Assembly (NCBI GenBank): GCA_021030905.1
Contig: JAGFMI010000006.1
Span: forward strand, 806,001-870,000
DNA: 64,000 bases
Source: Pyrenula massariospora
Taxonomy: Eukaryota; Ascomycota; Eurotiomycetes; Pyrenulales; Pyrenulaceae
Direction of reading: 5' to 3'
Made by a program: the position numbers and the translations under genes. Below, piece after piece: positions 1 to 11,051 of the stretch (the stretch's first letter is position 1; the number at the start of each line of letters is the position of its first letter). The notes below the pieces were generated by a model that was given only the letters and a program-made list of their open reading frames with translations, did not search any database and was not told where the DNA came from.

Positions 1-3000
1 CAACACCCCGGTCTGCATTAGTTTGATGTATCTCGCGTTAACGTGGTCGAGAAGCAGACCACGATCAGCCTTGATCCTCTTAGATTGACATGGGTATTGA
101 GGTTTGGCTGACGGCTAAGCGTTTGATTGTGAGAAGTAGCGAAGAGGAAAACAAGAAGGCAAGGCGGTTCGAGAGAACAAACATGGGTATTCCTTGACCA
201 TGATCCAGGAGAAGCAAGCTGATGGAGCACGTGGTTGATAGAAGAGTACACCATCTTGCTCGGGCACCGGGTCGCTGACTCCCAAATCCATCTTTTAGTC
301 GGTACGTCTTGACGTTTGCAGAAGAGATTTGATAGACTGTGGATAGCCCTGCCGAATGATCTTCAATAGTCTCCCTACAAGCGGGCTAGCCCCGACCGAT
401 CGGGCTGGTCCCTGGTGGCTTGGATCCCCACGCGCTGAAGCCCGGGTAAGAACTGGGATCGTCAGGTACGGCTCGCTGATCCTTGCATAGGAGCTCGCTT
501 TTGCTGCTGGCCTGGTATGCTGGGGTAAATTAGTCACCGAGCAGATGCTGGCATAATGTTGAGCAGGCGCCGGAGACGAATTCCGAGCATCATTAATTCT
601 CCGCCATGCATGAACTCTGTCGTTGTCGGAAAACAATGTGCAAACGTCACAGTACAAAGAATCAAAGGTTCAGAAATTGTTAAGCAAGTGGTGCGGTGTC
701 TGGATCCAGAGATCAGGCTTCTGTTGCCCGGAAATCGCATACCAAATTGTTGGTGTACGCCACGACCGCCGCGATTCGCGAAAGACTGTCTCCTGTGGCA
801 GCTGCGAAAAAGTCTTGTGGTACGGTATCATGGACTCACTTTACCTACGGTGTGCTTCTAAGTGTGGCTTGAGCTGAGAGCTGTTCATGGGTGTGACAGC
901 GGAGTCGGTCGTGCAGGACGTCGACAAGGAAAGGTGAGGCTCCCAATGCAGCGAATCTCAGAACAAGGCAAAACATTGAGATGCCTCGACAAGCGCCAGA
1001 TCCAGCAAGACCCAAGAATAGCGCTCTCAAAACAAGCAAATTCAGTCCATGGCGTTGGGAGCACTGGGGAATTGGCACACGACGGACCCGCACTATTCCA
1101 CGCTCAGCGCCGCCTCCCCACGATCCGCTGGATCCAGCCTCGAGTGACCCGCTGTGTAGAGCGCCGACTATTCCTCTTTCACCACAGCCTCACGCAACGG
1201 GAAATGGGCTTGAACCAGATCAATTCTGCTTTCCGGATTCAGGTTGTCGTCGGTCCTCGCTATTTCAAGCACCACAGAATCTAGAACATTTCATTGTCTG
1301 CGAGCAGCCACGTGGCTCGCCTATCAGATCTGCCGGCGATGCCGGTACCGCGTGCGAAAAGAGCGTCAGGATCCACATAATTTAGGCAGGTAAGTACGAA
1401 GTATCGAGTCACATGAGCGGTGAGTGTACCCAGACGTCTTTCTTTGTGTCGTAGACTGCTGGAAAAGCCATCTCATCTCCCCAACCTTGAAGCTCCTAAG
1501 CCTGGCCTGGAAATCGTATGCGAACAACCTTCTGAGGGTTCACGAATCGAGCGGCAGCAGCAATTTTTTCAACAAGGCGCCACTCAGTCCGATGCCAAGC
1601 GACACTACGGCCAGACATACCAACTCGAAGGCTTGCTCCGAGATTTTCGAGGGTTTGCCATCAGTTGGCGCTCAACTCTTGGATCCGCCAGATGAGTTGA
1701 CAGAGTAGCTGCGAGTCCCCCTTCCCATGATCTGTTGAAAGTTCAAAAATGTTCAAGAGTAAGGAACCATCGAGGTTTACGTAAAACTTCGGACATGCTA
1801 ACAGCGACCTGCCATTACACTTTTGCTCATGCAAAGGGCAGCCGCTTCGGAGCATTCCTTAACCTCAGCACGCTATTGTCTGCCTTTGATATATCTAAAA
1901 GCAATACAATTATCGTTGTGTCAGAACGCTCATGGAAATCACGACTTCACAAGACTCTCGTAAACTGTCATCCCTAAAAACTTCTAAGTGATCGATGTCT
2001 GAGGGTTCGAGGTATGAGGTATTTTCAACCCCCCTCAGTTCGCCAAAAAGAAATGACCGCGAACAACGCTAAATCGAAAATAGACATGAAGCCCGAAAGT
2101 GCTCGAATGGGAGATCTAATGTGTGTGTTAATGCTGAAGGTTCCTAATACGAAATCCTCAACAGATCCCTACAATTACGGGACGAGTAGATCAAACATCA
2201 GTTCTGCTGCGATTCCCGACACGATCTATCACCTAAGCCTGTGCCAAAAGGGATTGAACACTGTGACAGACGTTAAAGCGGCGAGCCGACAAGGTGGATT
2301 TGTAAGCATGATCACGGTATCTGCCATTTTGAATTTCCTGATTTGGTGCGCAAGGCTCTAGCGTATCCAGCGCTCGATCCTCGCAGTAAATGTTCTTGCT
2401 AGATTGGAGCTCAAGAAAGCGTCTGGCAGAAGGTCAGTTGGAAATACTAACCAAACCTGTGTCAAGAGTCTCGAGAGCTTTTGCCAAGTAAGTTCTGTCT
2501 TGTTGATCCGGAAGTCTTGCGCTATAACTTCAACAAGGCGCTACCCTCACAATGGATAAGGATCGCTGTCGGCGGTACTTCGACACCAGAAACGTCGCGA
2601 AATAGACCGAGAGAGGTCCCAGTCACTGGAATAGAATTTAACAAGATATGAGAAGAGGACACGAGAAAAGGATGCGAACAAGGGGGGTTTGCAAGAACCA
2701 ACATCAAGTCAAAACTATTCCTATCGCCTCTTTTGGTGGGTATGCCAGAAGTCAAGCGGATATCTTTTCGTACGGACGGAGTAAGTTCTTCAGTAACGCC
2801 GTGATTTGATTACTCGAGATAGCGACAATGCTGCACATTAGGTCTGAACTGTGTTAAGTTGGTGGGAGTAATGGAAGTATTAGCTTCGATCATAGAACCA
2901 CGAGGCTGGATCTTAGAAATGTTAGCACTAGCGCCCGTCTGGTTAACACCGCACCATGACCCCTAGCATCGCATCAAGTTCGGTAAAACATCGGCAAGAG

Positions 3001-3135
3001 TTGGATATCGTGTCCCCAGTATCCCAGACGTGCCCAGAAACAAACAGTTCCCACAAAACGACTCGTGAGAAATGACCATCACCTAGATTTACCAATTCCG
3101 CCCTTTCAAAATATGACCGTTTGTGTTCGATTCCG
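1..3135. other. Gene-poor stretch, no supported gene
   Basis: Open frames of 60-140 codons occur on both strands, for example around 556-1385, 1420-1708 and 2014-2361. They overlap one another, several begin at non-ATG codons, and none resembles a protein family I know. No exon chain with matching splice phases could be built. The stretch could be intergenic, or hold decayed coding sequence or exons of a gene that begins left of the window. I see no terminal repeats, transposase motifs or tandem repeats in it. Confidence 0.5.
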
Positions 3136-4680
3136 ATGGAGAATTCAGACTTGGAACAGATAGCGCAGACACTTGCCGAAGGTTTCCAATATCTGCTTAA
3201 AGAGATCAATACGTTGTCACAACAGCATCAATCTATCCAAAGGAAACTCTCCGATGCTCATCAGCAGGTACGCAAGACATCCTTTTCGTAGTGATCAATG
3301 CTTCCCCGTCTCTCATGAAGAGAAACAATTAGCTCTAGATCAAGAGCCCGATCGTGTGGCAATGAGCGACCTAACATGTATTATCTGATTACGCGTCATC
3401 CGATTTCAAGCTACAGGGACTCAGGAGGAAGAAACTGGCTAAGCTGTGTCCTGATTTAGTACAACGAACTTAGCAACCATTGCGAACCTGATTTAGAAGG
3501 TGACTCTCGTCCGAACATTTCCACAAGCGCCAGAGGCCAAATCGATCCAGTCGGATACACACCACCTCCTGCGCGATCTACCATATACACTACCCCGCTA
3601 GTAATCAGAGCGCAAAAAGCTTGTGAAAAGATACTTGGAAACCCGACAGGCACCGATAGCAATCCTAGAGATGGGCAATGTCCGCTGTCGAAATTCTCTA
3701 CTATGGAGCAAGATTTTACAACAAGAGGCAAGGAAGGCAATCTTCAATGCCCTTTCGCCATCAATTCCGCTAAAAGACATGGTCTGCCTACACCTCCAGC
3801 TTTCACTGCTGCAGTGAACAGTGCTCTAGCCGACCCTATAGCCGCCGAATTCCACCCTGATGGTCGTTCGTCCTCGGCAGGCTCTGCTGCTCACGCTAAT
3901 CCCGTCAAGTGTCCGATACGCTTCCTGGAGAGACACTCTCCAGAAGAAGTTGCACAATACTTTGAAAATCACAAACACGAAATACCTCGCAGCCATGAAA
4001 TTTGCGTCAAGAGGTATCAGAAAAACAGCAATAGCATAAGGCAGTTGGACGCAAAGTATGGCAACTTGGTCTCTATGATTCAGGGATTGGGCGTGAAACA
4101 TAAACAATACCTCCCCGAGGACGAGTTGAATGCTGTAGGAAAAGTTGGAGATGAGGTCGGAGAGGCGGACTCTGGAGAAGGTGTCAAGAAGTGGGCTGAA
4201 GATATTAGTCATCATTCCGATGTAGCGCCTTCACACGATGTTCCATCTTTACCATACAGAGTGAAAGAGGACGGAATTCCAGACGGTGAAGCGCGAACAC
4301 CTCATTTTGAACGCCCATTACGAGAAATTCGAGTTGGAGAAAGCCCGAGCAGGCCATGGGGAATCTCAGTACCAGTTGCGTCCGTCGCGGCTGGAAGTGT
4401 TGAAGTCCATAATGAAGCAGCGTCTTCTATCCCGGCCCCTGTTCCAACTAATATAGGTAATGAGTCACCTCGTCCTCGGGACCATGAACCTGCGTTCAGC
4501 CTCCGAGAAGCGTCAAGACCAGAAGAAGGCAATACGAGTAAAATTGGTTCGAGGACAGGGAGTCTAGAGGAGCGGTCAAAGCAAGAAAACAAACCGGGGC
4601 TCATGGTCTTCAATGGGCCTGCTTTCTTTGGGTACTCGCCGGAGCAGATCTCACAGCTGATGCGTTCTGGCACGCTCTAA
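3136..4680 (+). CDS. Conserved uncharacterised fungal protein, coiled coil plus Cys/His-rich core
   Basis: Exon 1 is 3136-3267, starting at the ATG that opens a 44-codon coiled-coil-like segment rich in Gln, Leu and Lys. The main exon is about 3460-4680 and stays open upstream of the internal Met at 3703. Joining 3267 to 3460 keeps phase and continues the coil; the 192-nt intron is long for this window, so a small extra exon cannot be excluded. The core holds several CP pairs and a segment, about 3909-4020, with a Cys, then spaced His residues including HKH, then HEIC. This suggests a small zinc-binding or helical domain. The downstream part is low-complexity and holds a GESPSRPWGISVP stretch. 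The C-terminus ends with GPAFFGYSPEQ. These blocks look familiar from uncharacterised Pezizomycotina proteins, recalled rather than searched. No function can be assigned. Confidence 0.7.
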
Positions 4681-5191
4681 AAAGGTTAAGCTGTTTGTAG
4701 CCGATAAAAATTCAAAGCGCTCATTTCGTCATGGCCATAGGTGTTAAACTTTCAATCCTAGTACTCAACAATGCCCAGGTCATATCCTCTCAAACGACCT
4801 GTGTTTTTCAGCCGTGCATGGAATATTTTTCCGCGACAGTTTGTCGTCATCAAGACATCGATTGAGCTCAACAATGATATACATAGTTATTTTGCATGTC
4901 TATAAGCATTTCGTAGTATTTATTCGAGTAAGAAATACCAAGTACTATTAGGGGATTATCGAACCCGCCCGCTATCAGTAGGGAATGACAAAGGGGAAAA
5001 CGATATCCCTTCTATTGAAATTTCAATGTGGAGAAAGCTTGGCATGGTGCATTGCGCCGAGGCGGAGCTGCGTCAATGTCCTGAAGCCCTCTGGATCTTG
5101 TGCTACGGAGCCTGTCTCGATGAACACACCCCTAGCTTCTCAAAACTCCCATGGAGCCGTGGATCATGAATGAGCTTGCAGAAATTAATTC
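4681..5191. other. Intergenic
   Basis: AT-rich 3' flank of the upstream gene and 5' flank of the small membrane-protein gene. Only short open frames are present and no distinct element is seen. Confidence 0.5.
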
Positions 5192-5457
5192 ATGCACCCT
5201 TTTTCAATTCTTACCCTTGGCATCTTTGTTGCCGGATACATTACAGCCCGCTGGGATCTTGTCACCCGACTATACGAACTTGCCATTTTTGCTTGGGACC
5301 ACGGCGTCATTGTGAGTTTAAGTGCCTAGAAACTTGCATATCGACTAACCACCTCCAGACGAGGGCGGCGAAAGGCTTCATTATCCTCACGATATTCTTC
5401 TTCCTTTTCGTGCTCCCTATCGACCGTATAGCAGCCCGCGAAACAAGCTTGGTCTGA
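5192..5457 (+). CDS. Small two-TM membrane protein (72 aa), uncharacterised
   Basis: Two exons, 5192-5311 and 5359-5457, are joined by a 47-nt intron with donor GTGAGT, branch site CTAAC and acceptor CAG, all in phase 0. The product has 72 residues. An N-terminal hydrophobic helix (about residues 3-17) is followed by a polar, charged middle including ITARWDLVTRLYEL and TRAAKG. A second helix follows (about 46-60), then a short tail with DRIAARE. The intron splits what would otherwise be two short, easily missed open frames. The stop lies 132 bases upstream of the GPI1 start on the same strand. I do not recognise a named family. Size and topology recall small accessory subunits of ER enzymes such as PIG-Y/Eri1, but I see no sequence match. 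The gene model is well supported by splice signals; function is unknown. Confidence 0.7.
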
Positions 5458-5589
5458 ACCCTCATTTTGTTTGGGACTTAAAAGCAAAGGAACTGACTTT
5501 ACAAAGCACCCTCGATCTGTCAACCAAGGCCTCTCGGCTCGTGAACAACTTCGAAGAAGAGGCTCTTTCTGAGCAATTAGAATGCGACT

Positions 5590-7747
5590 ATGGTCGTAAA
5601 CGATGGCCTTCTTCGAATTTTTTGGCCGAATGATTTCCCGAGATCAGCTACACCCGGAGTGATGGTAGGATGGAGAAACTCGGATTTAGATCTCTTTGTC
5701 GTGACGATCCTGCAGGAAATAGATGTGAGCACCCCCTTTGCGTTGAATTTGGCCGCTAACATCTGCCCACCAGCCTCGTAGTGTTGAGAATGCTCTTCGA
5801 GTTGGCACCCTATATCGCAATAGTCCACATCCTATAAGTCAGATTTTTAGTATGTGCGGGAGACCATCAATGCAGGTTCTAGGAACGGTCAATCATCCTC
5901 ATACGTCAAGCGACTTCAACCCGAGCTATATCCAAGCTTACACGCTTTCAGGTGTGCGGTTTCCCCAGATTTTCTGTCCAGAAGAAACCGGCATTTCTGT
6001 ACAGATAATCCTTTTCGATCGACCGCATCCCTCACGTATGCAGTACATGTCTTTGAGTCCTATTTCTTTAGCTTTAGGAGATAAGAACATCCCAATCGAG
6101 TCATTTGGAGACCCCTTTGACGCCGTTAATGCCGCAGAAGCCCAGGAATCGGCAAGAATCGCCAAATTAGTTGACAAGTTGAGACTTCATACCATCACGC
6201 ATCACAACAGGTCGAAGAAAGAAAATGCATTGACGCTGATTCTAAATCAAGTCAATTGCTCATTTGAAATTGGCAGCTTACTACAAAAAAATATTGGGCT
6301 TGTACGCCACCGCCGGAAGCGTGACATGTCTGTTAGTGAGCGTGTAGTCGAATCCGCGTCGACTTTTGGCTTTTATTTGATCGACTCAGCCTGGAAGCTG
6401 TGGCTCGCCTACTTGAGCCCTGTGGTCTCCCGCATTTTCGTTGTCGCGCTTGTGACACACCGCATGATTGCCGAATGCATACTCCTAATTCTGGAGTATC
6501 GGCCATCACGAGATTCTCTCTTCAAAGCGGGTTCGAATTCAAATTTTACTATTGCATTTGCCGGACACGGAGGTTCGCCTGCCCTCAAAGATGTCTCCGC
6601 CACGTCCCAACAACTCGACATACGACTGCAGCAATTCTGCTACTGGCCCCTACAGTATTTGACATTACTTTCCCGTCGGCGAACTTGGTCATCTATTCCC
6701 ACGTCTCATTCGACGTATATCAGATTTTACAACTCCTTGTGGCTTGTTGCGAATGATGTTATAATCGGTATCGCCCTAGGAAGCTATATACTGGAAAACA
6801 CTCGCCCTGTTTCCCGTCATATCACTAGCCTGCTTACTACCTACACCATTGATGGCTTGGCGAATATGATCGAATGGCTTATGTCCTACCCTGCAGGTCT
6901 AAAGCTTAACACCGAGCTTGCAGTATTCCTGGGAGGTCTGTTCCTTTGGGTCATTGACTATTGGTCTCTCCTGTTGAATACCTTCGTTACACCGGCCCTA
7001 CCGTCGCTCATCCACCTAATTGGGTTCTCGTCCTTCGCAGGGGCATCCTTTCCTATCGCCATCTTCTCTGACCTTCTTTCTCTTCTCACCTTACACATAT
7101 ATTGCTTCTATATTGCATCCGCGCGGATTTACAACTGGCAGCTGAGCATCATCTCTTCGCTCTTTCACCTGTTTAGAGGCAAGAAACGGAACGTCTTACG
7201 AAACCGCATTGACAGCTGCGACTATGACCTGGATCAGCTCCTTCTTGGTACCATATTATTTACATTGCTCTTTTTCCTCTTGCCCACAGTGGTGGTGTTT
7301 TATCTTACATTTGCGGGAGCTCGGGTGGGGATCGTTATACTTAAGGCTATTCTCGACAGCTGCCTGGCCTGTTTGAATCATTTTCCGCTCTTTGCCCTTA
7401 TGTTGAGGATTAAAGATTCCAAGCGCCTTCCCGGTGGAATACATTTTGATCTAAGTATACCTCCAACATCGAACACCACGTCCGAAGCCGAGCCGCATTC
7501 AAATACCTCGTACATCCTTCTCACATCCACACCCCTTCCACTTGACCGAATATTTGCGCAATACTTTCAGCTCGCCAACCGAATTCGGAAGCACTATCTC
7601 TCTCCATCAGTTCTACTCTGTCTGGTGACCGGCAAATTTGTGCCTGGTATGAATCGGAGGCTCATGTACAGTTTGCAGTACTCCATGCTTCCTTCCAGAA
7701 GAGCAGGGGTCGGGGAGCTCTGGCGGGCATTAGGTGATGCAAATTAG
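5590..7747 (+). CDS. GPI1: GPI-GlcNAc transferase complex subunit Gpi1 (PIG-Q)
   Basis: This is a subunit of the ER-membrane GPI-N-acetylglucosaminyltransferase, which carries out the first step of GPI-anchor synthesis by adding GlcNAc to phosphatidylinositol. Exon 1 is 5590-5724 (45 codons, with the N-terminal RIFWPNDFP motif). Exon 2 is 5774-7747, after a 49-nt intron with GTGAGC, CTAAC and CAG. The product is 702 aa. The N-terminal third is soluble. From about residue 270 there are conserved Gpi1 blocks, including a pattern of long hydrophobic helices, YNSLWLVANDVIIG, and a helix followed by LFRGKKRNVLRNRID. The start at 5590 is chosen because the ATG eight bases upstream runs into a stop at once. 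Starting at the Met at 5852 would lose the conserved N-terminus. Several Gpi1 substrates-to-be are nearby, such as the GPI-anchored BIM1-like protein, but this is coincidental. Confidence 0.92.
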
Positions 7748-8837
7748 GTGGTGTTATTCCAAGTCTGGACGATTAGGGGCCTACGATACTCGTTCCCGTG
7801 CTACCTCATATCCCCCCAGCGCATTAAAAGCATGAAACATTAAGCAACGCTAGTTTAATAGGGCGGTATTTTAAAATACAATAACTGAATTATCTAGAGA
7901 GACCGCCAGAACATCGTATATGACAAAGGACAGAACATTAATCATCAGACCTCAACAGCATGACCATCATCAGAAAAAAGCTGATCGGTGTAACCATTTG
8001 GACGTGGTTCGAAACATTCCCCAGAGCCTAGACAGTCCTGCAGCAGTACAACCAATGCGGCACATGCTCAACGGCTGCCTGACCACCCAGTCTAGAAAGT
8101 GAGAGCTGGTATGCGGGAAGAAACCCCTTATGCAGCAGGTCAAGTGGATGGTCTCAAACTCTGTCTAGAGGCAAAACTTCGGCCGGTGCGCGGGCCGGCG
8201 CAGAGCACATCCTTCACATGTACCGTACCCGCACCCCTAACTAGATAGACCCTGCCCACACACCATCAACCACTCTCGTAATTCGAGGACTTCTAGGAAC
8301 TTCCAGCGCATGAGTCCGACTCATCCAGCGGTGAATCCTGGTCCCTAGGCGTGGGACTGTCTGCAACCCGTTCCAGAGAATGCTTCGAGGGCTCTTCTAG
8401 TTCTCCTTATCAATGCCCATTCATGCAACGCTGCGACCTAAGCTCTAGACGAGAGGCCCATCTCTCGACTGCAACTCGTTAGCTCCGGACCCTTTGAGCA
8501 TCCACCAGCTGATACCGAGTATCTGAGCGACACCTGCTGTTCAACCGCACTTTCGTGAACCCTGGCTCCCAACAATCGGTTGCCACAAATCAGAAACATC
8601 CAGCCTGTCATAAGAGCCTTTTAAAGCTACCCAGCACAAGGTTCGGGCTCCACAATAGCTCTCGAGCATTGTTGGGAGTACCAGTGTCAGCCTACCGGAT
8701 ATCCACCCTTGATGTTCCATCGTTGCCGCCGAGCGATTCGTCATTTTTAGGTAGCTGTACAGAAATTTCTGCTGCGTTGCTTCTCCCTATATCTTCAGGA
8801 TCGCTCCCACTTTTGTTTATTACTCCCCCCTTCCAGT
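7748..8837. other. Intergenic
   Basis: Holds only short unrelated open frames (7920-8102; 8555-8950 overlaps the start of the next gene). The right end is the presumed APT1 promoter and leader, which is pyrimidine-rich just before the start codon. Nothing else is recognised. Confidence 0.5.
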
Positions 8838-9598
8838 ATGACAGATTTCACCGGACAGCACCCCACCGGACCAGATGCCACACTCGCCGCAGCCTCCCGG
8901 TATGCCATATAGTTGGAACATTTCTCTACCCGGATCTGAATTATCACTGACCCTACTACAGACAGCCCCATCCTTCCTCCCGCACCACCACCCTCGCCAA
9001 TCTCAAGATAAGGATAAGTTCGGCCTTACGTCAGTTCCCTGACTTTCCCTCACCTGGCATCCTCTTCGAGGATATCCTTCCAATCTTTCAAAACCCCAGC
9101 CTGCACGAAGCTCTTATCACTGCTCTTGAGCTTCACATCACCGAAACTTACGGCGAAAAGAACAAGCCAGATGTCATCGTCGGCCTCGAAGCACGTGGCT
9201 TTCTCTTCGGTCCCAGCCTTGCGCTGAAACTGGGTGCTGCCTTTGTTCCTGTGAGAAAGAAAGGCAAGCTCCCTGGTCCATGTGAAACAGCGTCGTACCA
9301 GAAAGAATACGGCGAGGACTTCTTTCAGATGCAAAGCGATTCTATTAGTCAAGGCCAGAAAGTCATCGTGGTAGATGATCTTATCGCCACAGGTATGTAT
9401 TAGACTAACTAATCTTCGCACACTTGTTTAATAATTCTGGGAACAGGCGGATCAGCTGCAGCTGCAGGCTCTTTGGTGCAAAAGGTTGGAGGCAATCTTT
9501 TGGGCTTTGTGATGATCATTGAACTTGAATTTCTGCACGGAAGGGACAAACTGCAAGCACCGGTATATACCCTACTCTCCAGTCAAGGAAACAAATGA
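8838..9598 (+). CDS. APT1: Adenine phosphoribosyltransferase
   Basis: Purine-salvage enzyme converting adenine plus PRPP to AMP and pyrophosphate in the cytosol. There are three exons: 8838-8899, 8962-9392 and 9447-9598. The introns are 62 and 54 nt, and total coding length is 645 nt (214 aa). Family blocks in order are ALRQFPDFPSPGILFEDI near the N-terminus, GLEARGFLFGP in the middle, and the PRPP-binding loop VVDDLIATGGSA. That loop is split by intron 2 exactly between the two Gly codons. The region before the first block (about 40 residues, Pro/Thr/Ser-rich) is slightly longer than in many APRTs, which may reflect the chosen start. It converges with the peroxiredoxin-like gene, with 128 bases between stops. 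Confidence 0.95.
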
Positions 9599-9726
9599 CT
9601 TGGACTGGACCAAAACATCTGTGAAATCATCGACGCAGACCAGGACACTGCCCTATCGAAAGCAGAGACCTCAGCGGAGTACGCCCGTCTTGATACTCAT
9701 ACCTAGCGACGGTTGCCAAACACCCA

Positions 9727-10503
9727 TCAACTCGATGATTTCCAGCCGTCCTCAAAATTCGAGACGTGGCTAGCGGTCACTGAAACATCAACCCACCTGA
9801 CGGTCCCTTCGTTACTAACGGCAAAGCTCCCAGCAGTCTGCCACCTGCTGCCACTCTCTGTCGGTCGATTCCAGATACCTTCCCGTCTACCAAGCTGGAG
9901 AGCCTCCCAGAGCGCCAACGGCGAGAGCACGTGAGACCAGCACGAGATGCTTAATCCCCATTCGGCATAAATCAGTCTTTCCGTATCAACGATGATGTCA
10001 ACGCTTTGAGCACCACCTATGGCATCGAGCCATTTAACGGTGGAATTCTGATCGCTATGAGAGACGGCTATACAGTAGACATCAGGGTGCGAGATTGCTA
10101 GAGCACGCAGATCAAGGAATGTCTTCTCAGCGACTATTCGGTAAATCAAAGTCAGCAGATCATACTTTTTTTCTTTGCAATTCCAGGAGAGCTACCCAAT
10201 TTCTGGTGGCGTAATTTCCAATGCTTGGTCGAACTTACAAGGGCATCCACAATGTCTGAGAAAAGTGATCACGACGGGCCGCTTTCCTGCCCTCTCAGAG
10301 AGGTTTAGTGAGCGAGACGGAGCTTTGCCGCCCAGGGTCGGCACAGGCGATGTCTCGATCAGGGAGGGTGAGAACCAGGAGGCGAACTCATCTCTAAAGG
10401 TCATGTTGTAGAGCACTAGTCGCCGAGGCTTTTCAGCGCCCGTAGACGATGTCTCGGATGGATCGTGTGAATTAAGAAGGTGGAAAGTTTTGGACGATAT
10501 CAT
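9727..10503 (-). CDS. Peroxiredoxin-like (AhpC/TSA-type) thioredoxin-fold protein
   Basis: Exon 1 is 10503-10239 and exon 2 is 10133-9727. The 105-nt intron has donor GTAAGT, branch CTGAC and acceptor TAG. The product is 223 aa; an ATG nine bases upstream would add three residues. After an N-terminal stretch with a PTLGGKAPS-like segment comes the active-site region FLRHCGCPFAEKTFLDLR, whose CxCP pattern resembles fungal PRXL2/AAED1-like proteins. It is followed by the thioredoxin-fold strands VYCIAVSHSD and VDIIVDTERLIYAEWGLS. The C-terminus holds a GSFAVSNEGTVRWV strand. Predicted role is thiol-dependent peroxide reduction or redox signalling. The substrate cannot be told from sequence, and no signal peptide is visible. 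Confidence 0.85.
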
Positions 10504-11051
10504 GGATGACAAGGATCAATGGAGATCTACGACGGCCACCCAAACCCCCATGTGCGTGCGGGAAACAGGGTGACACAAGTTGGCCATGCATTCGGCCAAA
10601 GCCGTGCCCACGCCAAGCTTTCTTTAGACCTTCCGCCGGCTCCTTATCGTCTCCCGAAGAAGCAGGTGAAGCGCCTGCCCGCTTTTGCTTCTTGCCAGTC
10701 ACCGCTGCTCCCCTACTATGACAGCCTCAAGCTGAAGTAGATCACCGCTGTCTAGAATCTTCCCCAGCATGGATTTCCCGGCCGACCGTCAAGTCCCCTG
10801 GCACGTGCGAGTCTTCCTTGGATCTTATCGCTTAATGGTCCAATCGACCAAAACGTGCAACTACTCCGTGTGGGAGCTCTTTTTCCAACCACGCAAAACC
10901 TTTACTTGCGTCGGTTGGAATTGAGTTCTATTGTGCCGTCAGCTGTATTCCTAATTTTGCTCGCTTTTGGATTTTCGTCTACCTTTTTCGCCAGCTCCTC
11001 TGCCTTAGTAGCTGCTTCGCAGTGCTCCTTGTAGCCCATTCTACTCCTAGG
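10504..11051. other. Divergent intergenic region
   Basis: Separates the start codons of the peroxiredoxin-like gene and the phosphoesterase gene, so it must hold both promoters. Open frames on both strands at 10472-10740 are GC-rich and unrecognised. No clear TATA box is seen. Confidence 0.5.

Noticed and set aside
1-3135. Degenerate transposon
   Set aside because: No terminal repeats, transposase or reverse-transcriptase motifs, or clear repeat-induced mutation pattern was seen by eye.
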